From: Bacillus sp. V59.32b
Lineage (GTDB): Bacteria > Bacillota > Bacilli > Bacillales > DSM-1321
DNA length: 58,087 nt
Assembly (NCBI RefSeq): GCF_003429085.1
Contig: NZ_QVTC01000055.1
Coordinates: 1-58,087, forward strand
Direction of reading: 5' to 3'
In this document: positions 37,301-46,062 of the stretch, in pieces
Layout: each line of letters opens with the position of its first letter
How positions within the stretch are numbered: the stretch's first letter is position 1
The notes under the pieces: model-generated
The model's database searches: none
What the model saw: only the letters and a program-made list of their open reading frames with translations
Told to the model about the DNA's origin: nothing
Position numbers and translations under genes: made by a program

Positions 37301-38216
37301 TGACGAATGTATCAGTAGAAGTAGTGATGGATGTCGTTGGATCTATATGCACTGGATATTTACGGTTTTTATCCTCTAGCCATTTTGGATCTGCATTCAC
37401 CGTTAGTGTGTATCCATCATTAATTTTTGCTAATTCGTATTTAACATTTTCAGATTTTTGAGGTTCTCCTTTTTGGTCATCATAATTAGAATCTGTCATA
37501 AATGGTTTCGGAAGCTCGAATACCTGTTTAGACTTCTCATCCTTAAAGATAATGGAACCATCTTCTTGTGGTTCTGCACTAAGGTCAGTTTCCAGTTTAA
37601 ATTTGAATATATGTAACCCCTTATATGAATTCATCACTAAATCTTCTTTTATATTTTGACCAAACGTAATGTTCTGTAAGTCTATATCTGGGAAAACATC
37701 TTTGTGAATAATTTTATTGGTTTTCTTTTTAAATTGTGCTTTTGCGTCTTTAACGGTAATAGGCTCAATATCAATTCCTGACGCTGAAATCAGTGAATAA
37801 TTAATCTTGTTACCATTAATATCAAACTTAGCATATGAGCCATTTTCCATTTTTTTATTGAAAGTGGTATCAATCAGTGTATTTTCGGTTTTTACTTCTT
37901 TTTCATTTGCAGAATCATCCACTAAATCTGCGGATATTTCTTCGTATCCTTTTTTTCCTTTTTGTTTTTTATGAATCGGTTCAAAAAAAATATCTTTTCT
38001 ATATTTACCTTTCCCTTCATAAAAAACCTTTGCATCTTCCGTTCGTTGTTCTATCACTTCTCCCACAGCAGGTTCTTCAACTGATGGTACCGTCAAATTT
38101 GGTGAAATTCGTTTACTATCAGTAGTTTCAGCGATTGTCTCAATTGGTGGTATGCTGCTGATTACCAAGAGAATAACTAGGCTCCTTATTAACCATTGCT
38201 TCCACTTTTTATACAT
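31356..38216 (-). CDS. WapA/Rhs-type secreted polymorphic toxin
   Basis: The 2286-aa secreted protein has a signal peptide (residues 1-29, WLIRSLVILLVISSIPPIETIAE) and a DNRLRE-type domain (about 300-460). Three FN3-like repeats of about 130 aa follow (about 470-860, each with GYKVW/GYKIL and YWFRV), then a DUF6531-type entry (about 865-930, YSKVNMATGNLIVDEEDFS) and YD repeats. Two carbohydrate-binding-like modules interrupt them (about 1280-1430 and 1440-1600). The Rhs core ends NPYRYAGYRYDIETDMYYLIDRY...NNNPVMLVDPDGN (about 2120-2180). The last about 107 residues are the variable tip: a hydrophobic Gly-rich helix and then a very basic coiled coil with NHWEKEI; its toxic activity is not recognised. 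B. subtilis WapA is of similar size and mediates contact-dependent inhibition. The ATG follows AGGATG. Confidence 0.9.
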   Translation of the reverse strand: MYKKWKQWLIRSLVILLVISSIPPIETIAETTDSKRISPNLTVPSVEEPAVGEVIEQRTEDAKVFYEGKGKYRKDIFFEPIHKKQKGKKGYEEISADLVDDSANEKEVKTENTLIDTTFNKKMENGSYAKFDINGNKINYSLISASGIDIEPITVKDAKAQFKKKTNKIIHKDVFPDIDLQNITFGQNIKEDLVMNSYKGLHIFKFKLETDLSAEPQEDGSIIFKDEKSKQVFELPKPFMTDSNYDDQKGEPQKSENVKYELAKINDGYTLTVNADPKWLEDKNRKYPVHIDPTTSITTSTDTFVMSAYPTTNYSSSSSKWDAGQGQYVLKTGYYDGTTGTNYAFLNHSITSFQNMNVTSATFNVYVTHSYYATTANGLWLDAVNSSWSAGSMTWNNKPASTNITKDDVAREQWAQFNVTNKVKEWATGAKANYGFKLHTNGNGMDHWKKVVSSTNSTNKPYLSVTYTIPTASTPTGKVYSNGNGTGYADLSWPAVKGATGYKVWIFNGKDYEAFNVGNVTSWSTKGKKIWPTAAEISSGKFDLHQDSTGAELAIDPSPVYKNSGGSYPTNKNYWFRVSAIFAQGEGAQSGAYQPTLPNLTLPSTPAGTSYSNGNGTGYVDFKWNPVSGATGYKILLFNGKEYESLNVGNVTSWTTKGKKYWPTASEISAGRYKLHLSDGLGTELAVNPAPVYKNSAGNYQTATNYWFRVIAYNAQGETVNSNAYTPSITSMPKPAAPTGFTYTNMLTSNSGYVVLNWNEIAGAAGYKVWVFNGKEYQSFDAKNQNTWTTQGKGIWPTVSEISEGKYQLHTDGNGAELALDPSPVYKNSAGSYQTSKNYWFRVSAYDTKGETIQSNVFMPTFGQPVEFLGEEEYWSILDVPYSKVNMATGNLIVDEEDFSISGRGPELGLNRSYNSLSTSVGMFGPGWHSDAEMSVTSSPENNKATLVDEDGTVHIFTKLTDGTYKAPTGVYLELTEDSTHFILKTKDQTNAYFSKQNGRLVKIADGYGNTLTYTYDEADKLTTMTDASGRDLKFSYNTDGYVTNVTGPEDRKVSYSYQDGFLSKVTQTADEITSYEYNAGKLVKSYEPNHTETKPVVNQYIYETETDHLKEAIDPKGNRYLLEYDLTNKTLLFNQPNGRKIQYSYNEAANPTEMIEDVDGLKITTSYKYEGNNLIESKDPNDQNSTTPTESYKYDSNGNVISATDSYGTESYEYNSNNDVTSVTDTEGDQTTIAYEGLDAVSETDQTGKTSSVAKYQKDENGNSNGNLLESSYALGVANNVVQNNNFDSDLSGWNKLSANDSGSITVDNTTKTYFGLSGNKSLKLNVQSTSATRSYIAAVQEVPVKANSNYSLSGLIKTDTNKANAFFNVKFLDANNAHISWVDNRYSQISGTRTWTERQLSFKTPENAAKAIIYLEAEHTDADASGEAWFDMIQLEQAEVSSSYNPLNNSGFSNALTGWTGSGGTADSSGGFEDNTSLKLARTAETQAASEYKQTINIGQSASDEAFDMTLTGLSKAENVLKKGKVTDRDYSLVAKVFYTDGTTKEYVAGFPAGTQEWNRAAVKIPATNPVSKIEVSTIFKGSYTGSVWFDGIRLLKGYVISKYIYDSNGNYVIQTEDEFGYKVKSSFDTYGNKTSETDAKGIKKTYEYNLANQLQKILFESETSINYQYDKDDNIISKKIILSNGASQDYSYDYDELGNLTEAVGSLNHKIVNEYDENSNNVKTILPNGNTLTWIYDAKDRMKSVAYNGNPTYSYTYDKNGNETSVLYSKEGRSKNRTYDSSNRVVKQEDRGGTQEWKYSASSDKLKEFLLIHEDFVLKNTFQYNELNQNIIVSDGELNYRFDYDERGNIKTFTTGNGGGSSLKYDDKGLIQQLAVGMINGKDITDETYEYDANGNRTQIKYRDGKTISYEYSKLDQLEKESLKDGTVIEYTYDGFGNRTLIKQTQNGKTTSTASEYNAANQLTKFGTETITYDANGNRKEDGSLIYTWNSQDHLESVTKKGESSPFVTYKYDEDGRRIQKTVNSQTTNYFYSGDSLNVLYETDEKDQVLRSYIYSESGELLAMQKGAEKFFYHYNAHGDVIALSDKQGNALATYEYDAWGNQIKIEESDQVKDNPYRYAGYRYDIETDMYYLIDRYYNQTQGVFLSVDPDPGEIDDALTQNDYAYANNNPVMLVDPDGNAAVVAVYFVPGIGQVALMATGVVILGGVAYKAGTWIGKKAKDYYYKAQNNKQIKKRIEGLEKQVRKHKQKLANNPRSRDRNHWEKEIRAWEKEIARLKKRLKK

Positions 38217-38643
38217 ATCATCCTACCTTTCTTTTAATGATATACAGGCGAAATTTAAGAGGTTCTTGTTTCATATAAAATGAGAGCAGAATTATTAAAT
38301 AGTAAAAGATTAATTGTTTATTCAAAATTGGACATCAGATATTTTTTTCCACCTCTTGGTTTCTCTCAATAATATTATAGAACATATGTTCGATAAAAGG
38401 AAGATTAAAATAAAGCACTTGAAATCCGATTTCCCAATAAAAAACAAAAAAATAAATAATATGTTCCACCTTGATAGTTATCTTATACCATCACCTCCTA
38501 TATTTAGGAATGATTCCTTTTTTTGTAATTATAACAGGTGAATTATATGACAATAAATAGGTCCAAAGTACAGAATATTACAATTTTATTAAAAATATTT
38601 TAAAATTTTAGGACAAAAAAAGCGCCATCACTCCAAGAGGGAA
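38217..38643. other. AT-rich gene-free stretch upstream of the Rhs gene
   Basis: No gene is supported here. On the minus strand TTGAAT and TATTTA with an 18-bp spacing (about 38320 to 38290) could be the Rhs promoter, but the match is poor. The stretch is markedly AT-rich compared with the core genes, in line with the island's foreign character. Confidence 0.5.
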
Positions 38644-38695
38644 TTTTTCATAATAAAAGACAGGAGAGAACTCCTCCTGCCTACATAAACGATTT
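38644..38695. repeat. Copy 1 of the duplicated engB 3' end and terminator
   Basis: This segment matches 39260-39313 over about 52 bp with few differences: TTTTCATAATAAAA(A)GACAGGAGA...CCTGCC(T)TACATAAACGATTT. In copy 2 the last part is the end of the engB coding sequence; here it is followed by the end of the SRPBCC gene. The hairpin AGGCAGGAGG...CTCCTGTCTTTT (38655-38683) now serves as terminator of the SRPBCC gene. Confidence 0.85.
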
Positions 38696-38703
38696 AAACT
38701 TAT

Positions 38704-39144
38704 TTAATGAATCAATGATGCCCTCAAAGTACTAACGTCATTTTCCAAATAACCCTTTAAACAAATCAACGTATAAACCCAGCCTTCTTTTTTCCCAAGC
38801 ATTTTGTTTACGATTTCGGGGTCATCTTCTTTCAGACCTGATTCGGTTACTTCAATAATGGTACTCGAATCATCCGTCCTTTTTAGAGTAATGGCAACAA
38901 TCGTCTCTTGACCATCCTCCCCCCACGAGAATACGATTTTCTTATCGTCCTCTATCTCCAACACTTTTATATCCCCTTGAGCATCATATTCGTCATATCT
39001 CAATGTAATCGTCTTGCCTTGTTCCCATCTTTCAGAACTCAATGAGAACCAAAAATTCCCGATTTTTTCAGGGTCTACAATTGCTTCAAACACTTCCTTA
39101 GCTGGCTTGAGGATATTAAATTTCGTAGTTACTTGAGTATCCAT
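38704..39144 (-). CDS. SRPBCC (AHSA1/START-like) domain protein
   Basis: The 146-aa protein has the SRPBCC fold typical of AHSA1-like ligand-binding proteins: it starts TTKFNILKPAKEVFEAIVDPEKIGNFWF and later has DIKVLEIEDDKKIVFSWG and GWVYTLICLKGYLE near the C-terminus. Such proteins bind hydrophobic ligands or act as co-chaperone-like factors; the ligand here is unknown. It is flanked on both sides by copies of the engB 3' end, which suggests it was inserted at this place. Confidence 0.82.
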   Translation of the reverse strand: MDTQVTTKFNILKPAKEVFEAIVDPEKIGNFWFSLSSERWEQGKTITLRYDEYDAQGDIKVLEIEDDKKIVFSWGEDGQETIVAITLKRTDDSSTIIEVTESGLKEDDPEIVNKMLGKKEGWVYTLICLKGYLENDVSTLRASLIH

Positions 39145-39259
39145 ACTACATCCACTCTCTTTCGATATATTGGAATGATCACTTTCTTATTATCATTAAT
39201 TAAATAAGCAAATTCTACACTTTCGAAATTTAACGTTGAAATAATGTTCAAGCTTTTTA

Positions 39260-39313
39260 TTTTTCATAATAAAAAGACAGGAGAAAATTCCCCTGCCTTA
39301 CATAAACGATTTT
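39260..39313. repeat. Copy 2 of the engB 3' end and terminator (original)
   Basis: This is the true end of engB together with its terminator (AGGCAGGGGA and TCTCCTGTCTTTTT, 39270-39299 on the minus strand). It is repeated imperfectly at 38644-38695, about 616 bp away in the same orientation. Confidence 0.85.
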
Positions 39314-39879
39314 AAAGCGCCCCACGCCTGTTCCTTACCTTGCCCGGTTTCGCCGGAAAATACGATCAATTGATCATCCGGATCCACATCAAGCGTTTCC
39401 CTGACTACCTTTAAATGCTTTTGCCATTTTCCTTTCGGAATCTTATCCGCTTTTGTCGCAACTACGATACAAGGGAGACCATGATGCTTCAGAAAATCGT
39501 ACATCATGACATCATCCTTGGATGGGGGATGGCGTAAATCCACAATTAAAAGGGCCGCGCGAAGCTGTTCGCGGGACGTGAAATAGGTTTCAATCATCCG
39601 TCCCCATGCCGCCCGCTCTGTTTTAGATACCTTCGCATACCCGTAACCGGGAACATCGACGAAATGCAGCTCATCATTAATGATGTAGAAATTAAGCGTC
39701 TGCGTCTTGCCCGGTTTCGATGAGGTTCTGGCCAAGCTTTTCCGATTTATCATTTTGTTGATAAAGCTGGATTTTCCGACGTTTGAGCGTCCTGCAAGAG
39801 CGAATTCGGGTAGCTTTTCTGCAGGATATTGCTCAGGCTTGACGGCACTGATGACAATATCTGCACTCGTTACCTTCAC
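39298..39879 (-). CDS. engB: Ribosome biogenesis GTPase EngB (YsxC)
   Basis: EngB is an essential small GTPase for 50S ribosome assembly. The G1 motif [12 protein letters not shown] is near 30-41, G3 DVPGYGYA near 73-80, and G4 TKAD near 142-145 ([14 protein letters not shown]). The 193-aa length is usual. Its ATG overlaps the lonA stop by 4 nt (ATGA), so it is coupled to lonA as in B. subtilis. Confidence 0.97.
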   Translation of the reverse strand: MKVTSADIVISAVKPEQYPAEKLPEFALAGRSNVGKSSFINKMINRKSLARTSSKPGKTQTLNFYIINDELHFVDVPGYGYAKVSKTERAAWGRMIETYFTSREQLRAALLIVDLRHPPSKDDVMMYDFLKHHGLPCIVVATKADKIPKGKWQKHLKVVRETLDVDPDDQLIVFSGETGQGKEQAWGALKSFM

Positions 39880-42197
39880 TCTTTGCCACCTGCCAATGCA
39901 TGCTTAAGCACTTCATCCAGATGGGAAACAGGAACAAACTCCAATTCATTTCGTACGCTTTCCGGTATATCGTCAATATCCTTCTCATTGTCCTTAGGCA
40001 GGATAATCTTCGTCAAGCCTGCACGGTGCGCACTTAATGACTTTTCCTTCAGCCCGCCGATTGGAAGCACGCGCCCTCGGAGAGTAATTTCCCCGGTCAT
40101 GCCTACTTCCCTGCGGATCGGGCGGCCTGTCAGGGCAGAAATGAGGGCAGTGGCAATTGTAATCCCGGCTGAAGGGCCATCCTTCGGTACAGCGCCTTCC
40201 GGAACATGAATATGGATATCATGTTTTTCATGGAAGTTTGGATCGATGTTTAATTCTTCTGTCTTCGAGCGTATATAACTGAAAGCGGCCTGTGCCGATT
40301 CCTTCATGACGTCTCCGAGTTTTCCAGTCAGTACAAGCTTTCCTTTTCCCGGGGATAAGGAAACTTCGATTTGCAGCGTATCTCCGCCGACAGTGGTGTA
40401 AGCCAATCCTGTTGCGACGCCAACTTGATCCTCGAGCTCTGCCTGACCGTATCGGAAAATAGGTTTGCCAAGAAAATCGACAATATTGTTTTCATTGATG
40501 ACGACACGCTTTTTCTCGCCTGAAACCATAATTTTTGCTGTTTTGCGGCAGATGCCTGCAAGCTGGCGTTCAAGGCTTCTGACACCGGCTTCTCTGGTAT
40601 AGTAGCGGATAATGTTCATTAATGCGTCATCGCGAATTTGCAGCTGTGATTTTTGCAGACCGTGTTCTTTCAACTGGCGGGCAAGCAAATGATCTTTGGC
40701 AATATGCAGCTTCTCAATTTCCGTGTAGCCGGCAATCTGAATAATCTCCATCCGGTCGCGAAGTGGTCCCGGGATGGTTGCAAGATTATTGGCCGTCGCT
40801 ATGAACATAACCTTGGATAGGTCATACGTTTCTTCAATGTAATGATCACTGAAATTGTTGTTTTGTTCTGGGTCGAGCACCTCAAGCATGGCTGATGAAG
40901 GATCTCCCCTGAAATCGTTTGACATCTTATCAATTTCATCCAACAGGAAGACAGGATTTACCGTGCCAGCTTTTTTCATGCCTTGAATGATTCTGCCCGG
41001 CATGGCACCGACATACGTACGTCTGTGCCCGCGTATCTCGGATTCATCTCGGACACCGCCAAGTGAAACCCTTACAAAATTACGGTTTAAAGAGGTCGCG
41101 ATCGATTTTGCGAGACTTGTCTTCCCGACACCGGGAGGCCCGGCCAAGCAAAGGATTGGTCCCTTTAATGATTTGGTTAGCTGTTGAACCGCTAAATATT
41201 CAAGCACCCGTTCTTTTACTTTCTCTAAACCATGGTGTTCACGATCCAGAATTTTCTCGGCTTTATGGATATTCAAGTCATCCTTAGTCGCCTCGGACCA
41301 AGGAATGGATATGAGCCAGTCAATATAGTTACGGATGACAGAGCTTTCTGCCGAGCTTGCTGGGACCTTTTCATATCGGTCCAATTCCTTGAATGCTGCT
41401 TCTTTTACATGGTCAGGCATTCCAGCTTCATCAATCTTTTCAGTGAGCTGGGCTACCTCACCTGTCTTGCCTTCTTTATCGCCTAGTTCTTTTTGGATGG
41501 CTTTCATTTGTTCACGCAAATAGTATTCTTTTTGGGTTCTTTCCATGGAACGTTTGACGCGCTGTCCTATTTTCTTCTCTAAGTTCAGTACTTCTTTTTC
41601 ATTATTGATGATTTCGATTATGCGGCTTAAACGCTTTTTCACATCGATGGTCTCAAGGATTTCCTGCTTCTCCTTCAGCTTTAACGGAAGATGTGAAGCG
41701 ATAATATCAGCCAATCTGCCTGGTTCTTCAATATCAGACGTTGAGGAAAATGTCTCTGTGGATATCTTCTTAGACATTTTAATATACTGTTCAAAATATT
41801 CGAGCAGCGTTCTCATCAGTGCCTGATGTTCAATTTCCTTTTCCGGGCTATCTTCATACACTTCGAGCTTCGCGGAAAAGTGTGTATCATTGTCATAAAA
41901 AGAGACTACCTGCGCCCGGTTTAATCCTTCGACGAGAACACGGATCGTTCCATTTGGAAGCTTCAGCATCTGCTTAACCTTCGTAAGTGTACCTGTTCTA
42001 TATATGTCATCTTCACCTGGTTCATCCAGTGATATATCTTTTTGTGTCGTTAAAAAGATAAGATGGTCTTCTACCATAGCTTTTTCCAGAGCTTGTACAG
42101 ACTTCTCACGTCCGACATCCAAGTGCAACACCATAGTCGGATATACAAGCAATCCTCTAAGCGGCAGGAGGGGGACGATGATTTCATTGTCAGCCAT
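39876..42197 (-). CDS. lonA: ATP-dependent protease LonA
   Basis: LonA degrades misfolded and regulatory proteins in the cytoplasm. It has an N-terminal LON substrate-binding domain ([20 protein letters not shown], about 10-30; to about 205), a coiled coil, and the AAA+ module with [15 protein letters not shown] (about 353-367) and Walker [12 protein letters not shown]. The Ser-Lys protease domain has [15 protein letters not shown] (catalytic Ser, about 674-688) and a Lys about 43 residues later. Its 773 aa is complete. It starts after GGAGGTGTC. Confidence 0.97.
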   Translation of the reverse strand: MADNEIIVPLLPLRGLLVYPTMVLHLDVGREKSVQALEKAMVEDHLIFLTTQKDISLDEPGEDDIYRTGTLTKVKQMLKLPNGTIRVLVEGLNRAQVVSFYDNDTHFSAKLEVYEDSPEKEIEHQALMRTLLEYFEQYIKMSKKISTETFSSTSDIEEPGRLADIIASHLPLKLKEKQEILETIDVKKRLSRIIEIINNEKEVLNLEKKIGQRVKRSMERTQKEYYLREQMKAIQKELGDKEGKTGEVAQLTEKIDEAGMPDHVKEAAFKELDRYEKVPASSAESSVIRNYIDWLISIPWSEATKDDLNIHKAEKILDREHHGLEKVKERVLEYLAVQQLTKSLKGPILCLAGPPGVGKTSLAKSIATSLNRNFVRVSLGGVRDESEIRGHRRTYVGAMPGRIIQGMKKAGTVNPVFLLDEIDKMSNDFRGDPSSAMLEVLDPEQNNNFSDHYIEETYDLSKVMFIATANNLATIPGPLRDRMEIIQIAGYTEIEKLHIAKDHLLARQLKEHGLQKSQLQIRDDALMNIIRYYTREAGVRSLERQLAGICRKTAKIMVSGEKKRVVINENNIVDFLGKPIFRYGQAELEDQVGVATGLAYTTVGGDTLQIEVSLSPGKGKLVLTGKLGDVMKESAQAAFSYIRSKTEELNIDPNFHEKHDIHIHVPEGAVPKDGPSAGITIATALISALTGRPIRREVGMTGEITLRGRVLPIGGLKEKSLSAHRAGLTKIILPKDNEKDIDDIPESVRNELEFVPVSHLDEVLKHALAGGKE

Positions 42198-42266
42198 AGC
42201 ATGACACCTCCACTCATTTATTGCATCATTTTATAGTTTTTCACCAATGCTGCGAGCCTTTTAACA

Positions 42267-42296
42267 ATTCTATCCTATTTATAATGCAGTGTCTAA
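42267..42296 (-). promoter_or_regulatory. Probable promoter of lonA-engB
   Basis: TTAGAC (42291-42296) and TAGAAT (42267-42272) on the minus strand are 18 bp apart, about 70 bp before the lonA start. No clear CtsR repeat was found nearby. Confidence 0.45.
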
Positions 42297-42386
42297 TCTT
42301 TGATATAATACTTTTCTTCCCTCTATTATGTACAATAAAACGACGAAACGCACGTGATAAAACTTACTTGAGATAAAGGATACTTC

Positions 42387-42418
42387 AAAAGAAACCCCGG
42401 TTCACGGGAAAACCGAGG
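42387..42418 (-). terminator. Terminator downstream of lonB
   Basis: CCTCGGTTTT pairs with GAACCGGGG around TCCCGT, followed by TTTCTTTT on the minus strand. It separates lonB from lonA. Confidence 0.75.
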
Positions 42419-42427
42419 CCATATCTT

Positions 42428-44092
42428 TTATACACTTTCTTTCTTCGCATTTAATTCAGGCATAATTTGATCAGGTATCACATCTTTTTTCAAAGCTTTT
42501 TCAAATACTTCCTTTATGCTCTTGACCTGAATGATTTCGACTCCTTCTATATCATGAAGAATCGATTGCATGTTTTCCTGCGGGATAATGATCTTCTTCG
42601 CGCCGGCAAGCTTTGCCGCCCTTACTTTGGGGACAACCCCGCCGATCGGTTTAACATTCCCATGAATGCTGATTTCCCCGGTCATGGCTACAAAGTGGTC
42701 AACGGGGATTTTGTATATCGCTGAATAGATACCCGTTGCCATCGCAATCCCGGCTGATGGTCCATCAATTGGTATCCCTCCCGGAAAGTTCACATGAATG
42801 TCGAATTGATCGGCAGGCACCCCCATTGTCCGAAGGACGGTGATGACATTTTCGATAGATCCTTTAGCCATGCTCTTTCTGCGAATCGATTTTCCACTGC
42901 CGCCGATGCTTTCTTCTTCAACAATCCCCGTAATGTTTATGCTACCTTTCTCTAATGCCGGGATGACGGTCACCTCTATTTCAAGCAAGGATCCGCTGTT
43001 CGGTCCGTGTACCGCCAATCCGTTCACCAACCCCACCTTTGGTTTTAAACCAATTGTCCGATCAAGCCTTGGGGTTAATTGACTGCTATGAGCAATCCAT
43101 TCAATATCTTCATCCTTGATGTAGGGCCTTTCCTCCGTTATCGCAATTCCCGCCAATATTTGTACCATATTGACCGCTTCCCTGCCGTTTCGGGCATATT
43201 CAGATATCGTTTCCAGTCCTTTGTCACTTATCGCTACTTTCACTTTTTCTGTTGCCCCTTTGGCAATCTGGATGATTTCCTCCCGGTCCAACTCACGGAA
43301 AAACACTTCCATGCAACGCGATCTGATCGCCGGAGGAATTTCATTTGGCGTTCTTGTCGTTGCCCCGATCAACCGAAAGTCTGCAGGAAATCCATTTTTA
43401 AAGATATCATGAATATGTGTCGGGATATTTGTGTTGTCTTCCTGATAATAAGCGCTCTCCATAAATACTTTTCGGTCTTCGAGCACCTTTAACAGCTTGT
43501 TCATTTGAATCGAGTGGAGCTCACCGATTTCATCTATGAATAACACACCGCCGTGGGCATTGCTGACGGCTCCCTGTTTTGGCTGAGGAATCCCCGCCTG
43601 TCCCATCGCTCCGGCTCCCTGATAAATCGGGTCATGAACGGAGCCGATCAGCGGATCCGCTATTCCTCTCTCATCGAATCTCGCCGTTGTTGCATCGATT
43701 TCCACAAAAACCGATGAATGTTTAAAGGGGGATTTTGAATTCTTTTTGGCTTCCTCCAATACTAACCGGGCTGCCGCTGTTTTTCCAACCCCAGGAGGAC
43801 CGTAAATCAGCACATGCTGCGGGTTCGGTCCACACAAGGCTGCTTTTAATGCTTTGATTCCATCTTCCTGACCGACGATGTCTGAAAAAAAAGCAGGTCT
43901 CACTTTCTCTGAAAGAGGTTCCGATAATGAAATCGAACGCATCTTCCTTAAGACCTCCATTTCTTTTTTAGACTCGCGATCGATGGTGACTTTCTGGGTT
44001 CGTTGTCCCTTTAACAGATTCAAAAAATATAATCCAATTACAACCCCAAAAAACAGTTGGATAAACAATGCTATACCTGTCCAGCCCATCAT
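42428..44092 (-). CDS. lonB: Membrane-anchored ATP-dependent protease LonB
   Basis: LonB is the Lon-type protease that in B. subtilis is made in the forespore. An N-terminal transmembrane helix (GIALFIQLFFGVVIGLYFLNLL, about 5-26) replaces the LON substrate domain. The AAA+ module has [16 protein letters not shown] (about 96-111) and LFIDEIGELHSIQ. The protease domain has DGPSAGIAMATGIYSA (catalytic Ser, about 446-461) and a later Lys. It is 554 aa, with start ATG after AGGAGG. Confidence 0.95.
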   Translation of the reverse strand: MMGWTGIALFIQLFFGVVIGLYFLNLLKGQRTQKVTIDRESKKEMEVLRKMRSISLSEPLSEKVRPAFFSDIVGQEDGIKALKAALCGPNPQHVLIYGPPGVGKTAAARLVLEEAKKNSKSPFKHSSVFVEIDATTARFDERGIADPLIGSVHDPIYQGAGAMGQAGIPQPKQGAVSNAHGGVLFIDEIGELHSIQMNKLLKVLEDRKVFMESAYYQEDNTNIPTHIHDIFKNGFPADFRLIGATTRTPNEIPPAIRSRCMEVFFRELDREEIIQIAKGATEKVKVAISDKGLETISEYARNGREAVNMVQILAGIAITEERPYIKDEDIEWIAHSSQLTPRLDRTIGLKPKVGLVNGLAVHGPNSGSLLEIEVTVIPALEKGSINITGIVEEESIGGSGKSIRRKSMAKGSIENVITVLRTMGVPADQFDIHVNFPGGIPIDGPSAGIAMATGIYSAIYKIPVDHFVAMTGEISIHGNVKPIGGVVPKVRAAKLAGAKKIIIPQENMQSILHDIEGVEIIQVKSIKEVFEKALKKDVIPDQIMPELNAKKESV

Positions 44093-44329
44093 ATTCCCTC
44101 CTGGATACCTTGTAAGTAATAATGCTAGTATCTCCGTGGCAGGATGGAATTACTCCAACATTTCGGGGTCTGTTATACGATTATTGAATGCTAATTTCTA
44201 CCGTTCATGTAAGAAAAGCGGAAGTGGTCTGTACGTCGCAGCTAACGTTTATAAAGAAAATCCGCCTATTTGGCGAGCCTAAGGGGAGATTAGACGTAAT
44301 TGCACTTATGCAGAAAGGAAAGGTTTACT

Positions 44330-44640
44330 TTTTGTAGCTCGAGCCCGTTTTTGTAGCGGGCATTTCTCATTATGTAGGCGACTTCTGCTGGGTTTTAGCC
44401 GATATTTCATCTTTTGTAGCGGGAATTTATGTTTTGTAGCCGAGGACCTTTTTCGTAGCGGACATCTCTCCTTTTATAGCCGACTTCTTCTGGGTTGTAG
44501 CTGATATTTCATCTTTTGTAGCGGGAATTTACTTTTTGTAGCCGAGGGCCGTTTTTGTAGCGGGCATCTCTCTTTTTGTAGTCGACTTCTCCTCTTTGTA
44601 GCTATATTTCATCTTTTGTAGCGAGAATTTACTTTCCTTT
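44330..44640. repeat. Tandem repeat array D (19-21-bp units, 102-bp higher-order repeat)
   Basis: About 15 units with the core TTTTGTAGCGGG, or variants of it, have GTAG near 44334, 44353, 44374, 44395, 44416, 44436, 44455, 44476, 44497, 44518, 44538, 44557, 44578, 44598 and 44618. Five units make a larger repeat of exactly 102 bp (44353, 44455, 44557). The core differs from array A mainly by GTAG for GTTG. It lies between the clpX 3' end and the lonB 5' end. The stretch 44093-44329 has no gene; near 44212-44280 a degenerate AAAAGCGGAAG-type repeat may be present. Confidence 0.9.
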
Positions 44641-44647
44641 CCTCCAT

Positions 44648-44682
44648 AAAAAAAGCTGCCGATAAATTCGGCAGCTTTTTTT
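44648..44682. terminator. Strong terminator downstream of clpX
   Basis: AAAAAAAGCTGCCGA and TTCGGCAGCTTTTTTT pair around TAAA. It works in both directions. Confidence 0.9.
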
Positions 44683-44695
44683 CACTATTTATTTA

Positions 44696-45964
44696 TCACG
44701 CTGAAGTTTTCTTTTCCTTACCTTTAACAGTTGTACCATCGGTCAAAACCAATTTTGGTGGCTTGTTGTCAGTGATCGTTTCAGCTGTGATGACACACTT
44801 CTCAATATCATCACGTGAAGGTAAATCAAACATCACTTCCAGCATATTGCCTTCGATAATGGAACGCAGTCCGCGGGCACCTGTTTTACGTTCGATTGCT
44901 TTCTTGGCAATCTCAACCAGTGCGTCAGTTTCAAATTCAAGCTCGACATTGTCAAGCTCAAGCATCTTTTGATATTGTTTGACAAGCGCATTTTTCGGTT
45001 TTGTCAGGATTTCAATCAACGCAGCTTCATCCAATTGCTCAAGTGTAGCAATGACTGGAAGGCGTCCGATGAATTCCGGAATCAAGCCAAAACGCAACAT
45101 GTCTTCAGGAAGAACCTTTGATAATAATTCTTTTTCCTTCACATCATCTTTCTTCATATCAGAGCCAAAGCCAATGACTTTTTGTCCTAAACGGCGTTTG
45201 ATGATTGGTTCAATGCCATCAAATGCTCCGCCGCAGATGAACAAGATATTGGTTGTATCGATTTGAATGAATTCCTGATGCGGATGTTTGCGTCCTCCCT
45301 GAGGCGGAACGCTGGCGACCGTGCCTTCAAGAATCTTTAATAATGCCTGCTGTACACCTTCACCGGATACATCACGTGTGATAGAAGGATTTTCTGATTT
45401 ACGGGCCACTTTATCAATTTCATCGATATAAATAATCCCTTTTTCAGCCTTCTCGACATCATAATCAGCGGCCTGAATCAATTTCAACAGGATATTCTCC
45501 ACATCTTCCCCTACATATCCCGCTTCTGTTAAAGAAGTAGCATCCGCAATCGCGAATGGAACATTCAATAAACGTGCAAGTGTCTGGGCAAGCAGGGTTT
45601 TACCGCTCCCTGTCGGTCCGATTAAGCAAATATTACTCTTGGCAAGCTCAACATCGTCGACTTTGTTGTTGGAATTAATACGCTTATAATGATTATAAAC
45701 AGCAACCGCCAAAGATTTCTTAGCTTGTTCCTGACCGATTACATATTCATCAAGAATTTCGCGAATTTCTTTTGGCTTAGGTACATCCTTAAATTCAACT
45801 TCTTCTTCCGTTCCAAGTTCCTCTTCTACGATTTCTGTGCAAAGTTCAATACACTCATCGCAAATATATACACCAGGGCCAGCTACCAGTTTACGTACTT
45901 GTTCCTGAGTTTTACCACAAAAAGAGCACTTCAGCTGTCCTTTTTCATCATTAAATTTAAACAT
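44696..45964 (-). CDS. clpX: ATP-dependent Clp protease ATP-binding subunit ClpX
   Basis: ClpX unfolds substrates and feeds them to ClpP. The N-terminal zinc-binding domain has CSFCGK and CDECIELC (about 11-40). The AAA+ module has [15 protein letters not shown] (about 116-130), pore loop GYVGED and Walker [14 protein letters not shown], followed by the ISREP-like [21 protein letters not shown] choose the ATG at 45964 ([10 protein letters not shown], 422 aa), after AAGGGGTG; nine extra codons in the open frame precede the ribosome site. Confidence 0.97.
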   Translation of the reverse strand: MFKFNDEKGQLKCSFCGKTQEQVRKLVAGPGVYICDECIELCTEIVEEELGTEEEVEFKDVPKPKEIREILDEYVIGQEQAKKSLAVAVYNHYKRINSNNKVDDVELAKSNICLIGPTGSGKTLLAQTLARLLNVPFAIADATSLTEAGYVGEDVENILLKLIQAADYDVEKAEKGIIYIDEIDKVARKSENPSITRDVSGEGVQQALLKILEGTVASVPPQGGRKHPHQEFIQIDTTNILFICGGAFDGIEPIIKRRLGQKVIGFGSDMKKDDVKEKELLSKVLPEDMLRFGLIPEFIGRLPVIATLEQLDEAALIEILTKPKNALVKQYQKMLELDNVELEFETDALVEIAKKAIERKTGARGLRSIIEGNMLEVMFDLPSRDDIEKCVITAETITDNKPPKLVLTDGTTVKGKEKKTSA

Positions 45965-46062
45965 GAACTTCACCCCTTTTAACTCTTCCAATTTATCTTC
46001 AAGAAGGTAATAATTCGGTAAAAGAAAAATTTATCCTTCTATTTTTTGAAGGTATGAATTGC

